64,000 nt of DNA from Chitinophaga sp. MM2321 (GTDB lineage: Bacteria > Bacteroidota > Bacteroidia > Chitinophagales > Chitinophagaceae): contig NZ_OZ035533.1 of NCBI RefSeq assembly GCF_964033635.1, positions 3,596,001 to 3,660,000 of the forward strand. Reading direction: 5' to 3'. Numbering within the stretch: position 1 is the stretch's first letter; every line of letters starts with the position of its first letter. The translations under genes were made by a program, and so were the position numbers. The notes beneath the pieces were generated by a model. That model was not told the origin of the DNA. It saw only the letters and a program-made list of their open reading frames with translations, and did not search any database. Below, piece after piece: positions 62,369 to 64,000 of this stretch.

Positions 62369-64000
62369 ATGACTACCATAAATAAAAAACTCAAAACTAC
62401 AACCATCCATAACCGCAAGCCCCTTTCTAAAGTACAATCTAAAGAGACTGGTGGTTTACCGGAATTAACCGAAGGGATACACATGATTATTCCTACAAGT
62501 GCAATAGACCTTAGCCCCCGGAAAAACCGGACGTATATATCCCAACAGGCTGTAAAGGAACTCGGCGCCGACATTGCTGTTCACGGGGTGATTTCCTCCC
62601 TCACTGTGCGGCAAATGGCAACCGGACGTTATGAACTTGTTGCCGGGGAAAGGCGGTTCAGGGCTGCACAACTTATACAACTTGAATCCCTTCCTGTTGT
62701 GGTTAGAACTCTTACCGACCAACAGGCAAGAGAAATCCAACTTTCCGAAAACCTCCACCGGGAAGATCCGCACCCTTTAGATGAATCCAATGGCATCGCC
62801 ATGCTTCAAAGTGAGGGCATGAGCATTGATGAAATTGTCTTGCGCCTGGGCAAATCAAAATCCTTTATTTACAACCGCATTAAACTGGCCCAACTTGCAG
62901 AAGAATTAAAAGAGCTTTTTTTTGCGGATAAAATTAACCTCTCTGAAGCTACAGAAATCGCTAACCTTTCCTCCGAATCTCAAAATGAGTTCTTTGTAAA
63001 ATATTGCGGGAACTGGGAAGATGAAAGTTTTGCGTTAAGGCACTTTAAGGATATGCTCTCAAAATATAAGTATGATCTTACCCATGCACCATTCGATATT
63101 TCAGATTCGCAACTCATACCTAATGCCGGTCCCTGTGGCAGCTGCCCGTTTAATTCTGCCACCCTCCATTCACTTTTTCCTGAAATGGCGAAGCAGTCCA
63201 ACTGCACAAATAAATCCTGCTATAAGAATAAATGTTTGGCGCATGCTGAAATTAGCTTGCGTGAATTGATAAATGAACATCAACCGGCTGCCATATTGGT
63301 TAGCGGCTCCCTTTCAGATGATCACCTGACCATCATTGAATCCATGCCCGAAACCATGCAGCTGCCACAATACAGCTATTACGAGGTAAAAATCATTCAT
63401 CAGCCATCACCACCGGATGTAGAAGATTATACAGAATACCTCAACGAAGACGAAGAAGATCATGAACAGGAAGAAACTATCTTTGATCAGCAGGGTTATG
63501 ATCAGGCCATGCAGGAATATGAAGGTGATTTATCAGCATATCAAGAAATGAAAAGTGCAAATGGTGTTATCAAGGCACTGCATTTTACAAACCGCAAGAT
63601 CAACGCGGTACTCTTTACCCCTTTTGCTGCCAAAACTGAAGATGAGCAACCAAAGGTAACGGCCAAACAGGTACAGGAAGCCATTAAAGCAGGGACAGTT
63701 ACCGCGGAATTGTTACAGGGTGAAATTCAACGCATTCAGGAAAGGGAGATAAGAGCAAAAGAAATTGACAGGGATAAAATTCAGCTCAAACTGCAGTCGC
63801 AATTTTCTGACGTACTTTCCACAAGCAGCATAAAAAAAATAAACACCCTCGCAGATATCACCGCCATTAGACTACTGGTTTATTTGTCTTTAGGGTACCA
63901 GGAGAGAATAACAATTGACAACACCCTATTTGCCGATATAGATTTAACCCGGATACCTCTATATGAGCGCCTATCAAACCTGACACCTGAACAATTCTGT
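62369..64000 (+). CDS. ParB/Spo0J-family partition-like protein (3' end cut by window)
   Basis: The frame starts at ATG 62369 and is open to the last base, giving at least 544 residues. A ParB nuclease-like domain includes GERRFRAAQ (about 93-101) and SENLHREDPHPLD (about 126-138). A helix-turn-helix follows (GMSIDEIVLRLGKSKSFIYNRIKLAQL). A cysteine cluster CGSCPFNS and CTNKSCYKNKC at about 255-290 looks zinc-binding, as in Bacteroidota ICE ParB-like proteins. The acidic insert near 360-375 (YLNEDEEDHEQEE) and a long coiled C-terminus follow. It is probably in element maintenance or regulation. No ParA gene is in view. Confidence 0.9.
   Translation, partial: MTTINKKLKTTTIHNRKPLSKVQSKETGGLPELTEGIHMIIPTSAIDLSPRKNRTYISQQAVKELGADIAVHGVISSLTVRQMATGRYELVAGERRFRAAQLIQLESLPVVVRTLTDQQAREIQLSENLHREDPHPLDESNGIAMLQSEGMSIDEIVLRLGKSKSFIYNRIKLAQLAEELKELFFADKINLSEATEIANLSSESQNEFFVKYCGNWEDESFALRHFKDMLSKYKYDLTHAPFDISDSQLIPNAGPCGSCPFNSATLHSLFPEMAKQSNCTNKSCYKNKCLAHAEISLRELINEHQPAAILVSGSLSDDHLTIIESMPETMQLPQYSYYEVKIIHQPSPPDVEDYTEYLNEDEEDHEQEETIFDQQGYDQAMQEYEGDLSAYQEMKSANGVIKALHFTNRKINAVLFTPFAAKTEDEQPKVTAKQVQEAIKAGTVTAELLQGEIQRIQEREIRAKEIDRDKIQLKLQSQFSDVLSTSSIKKINTLADITAIRLLVYLSLGYQERITIDNTLFADIDLTRIPLYERLSNLTPEQFC

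Overview
The window looks like a chromosome segment of a Bacteroidota member, most like the Chitinophaga/Sphingobacteriia side. It has SusC/SusD pairs with FecR anti-sigma and ECF sigma partners, Bacteroidetes-type conjugation genes (TraE to TraN), a TTG/TAnnTTTG-type promoter and many TlpA-like proteins. No rRNA, tRNA or CRISPR array was recognised. Most of the window (about 7.8 kb to the right edge) is best read as one integrative conjugative element (ICE). Its integrase, relaxase and coupling protein are not in view, so it must extend past 64 kb, or these genes lie elsewhere.

Layout: (1) 1-7.4 kb, ordinary chromosome: the end of an FtsX-type ABC permease, a beta-propeller-like protein, a RibD-C/DHFR-like reductase, a Crp/Fnr regulator, a cupin, decayed small genes between two near-identical hairpins, and an MFS transporter. 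(2) 7.8-8.5 kb: a HEPN-like gene with the R-x5-H signature. (3) 8.6-28.4 kb: one long minus-strand transfer operon, transcribed right to left: a membrane protein, TraE, small proteins, TraF, a DUF3560 protein, paralogous DUF3945-like accessory proteins, TraG, a DNA methyltransferase, TraI, small paralog pairs, TraJ, TraK, TraL, TraM, TraN, two DUF3945-like proteins and a winged-helix-like protein. traG is interrupted inside its Walker A motif by a 50-bp insertion that is mostly a perfect palindrome. (4) 28.6-32.2 kb: two distantly paralogous ~395-aa proteins (possibly RteC-like) flanking a Crp/Fnr regulator. (5) 32.6-54.4 kb, cargo: two versions of the same convergent cassette. On the plus strand lies a MauE-type redox membrane protein followed by small secreted CX6C peptides (one in cassette A, three tandem 86-aa paralogs in cassette B). 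Facing them on the minus strand is ECF sigma - FecR - SusC (with an STN signalling domain) - SusD - TlpA-like thioredoxin. An extra ECF sigma gene stands next to cassette B. (6) 54.5-64 kb: ICE maintenance/accessory genes: a single-domain response regulator, small unknown proteins, a TraB/GumN-family protein, an FRG-domain protein, a structured leader, a conserved ICE protein, a DUF932 protein and a ParB-like protein running off the edge.

The twin cassettes are the strongest candidate for an undescribed system. A membrane thiol/disulfide protein is paired with secreted two-cysteine peptides, and both face a cell-surface-signalling SusCD locus whose last gene is an exported thioredoxin. My working inference is that the peptides are oxidised, matured or trafficked in the envelope, and that the SusCD/FecR/ECF module senses or imports a matching ligand. 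No function has been shown and none can be proven from sequence alone.
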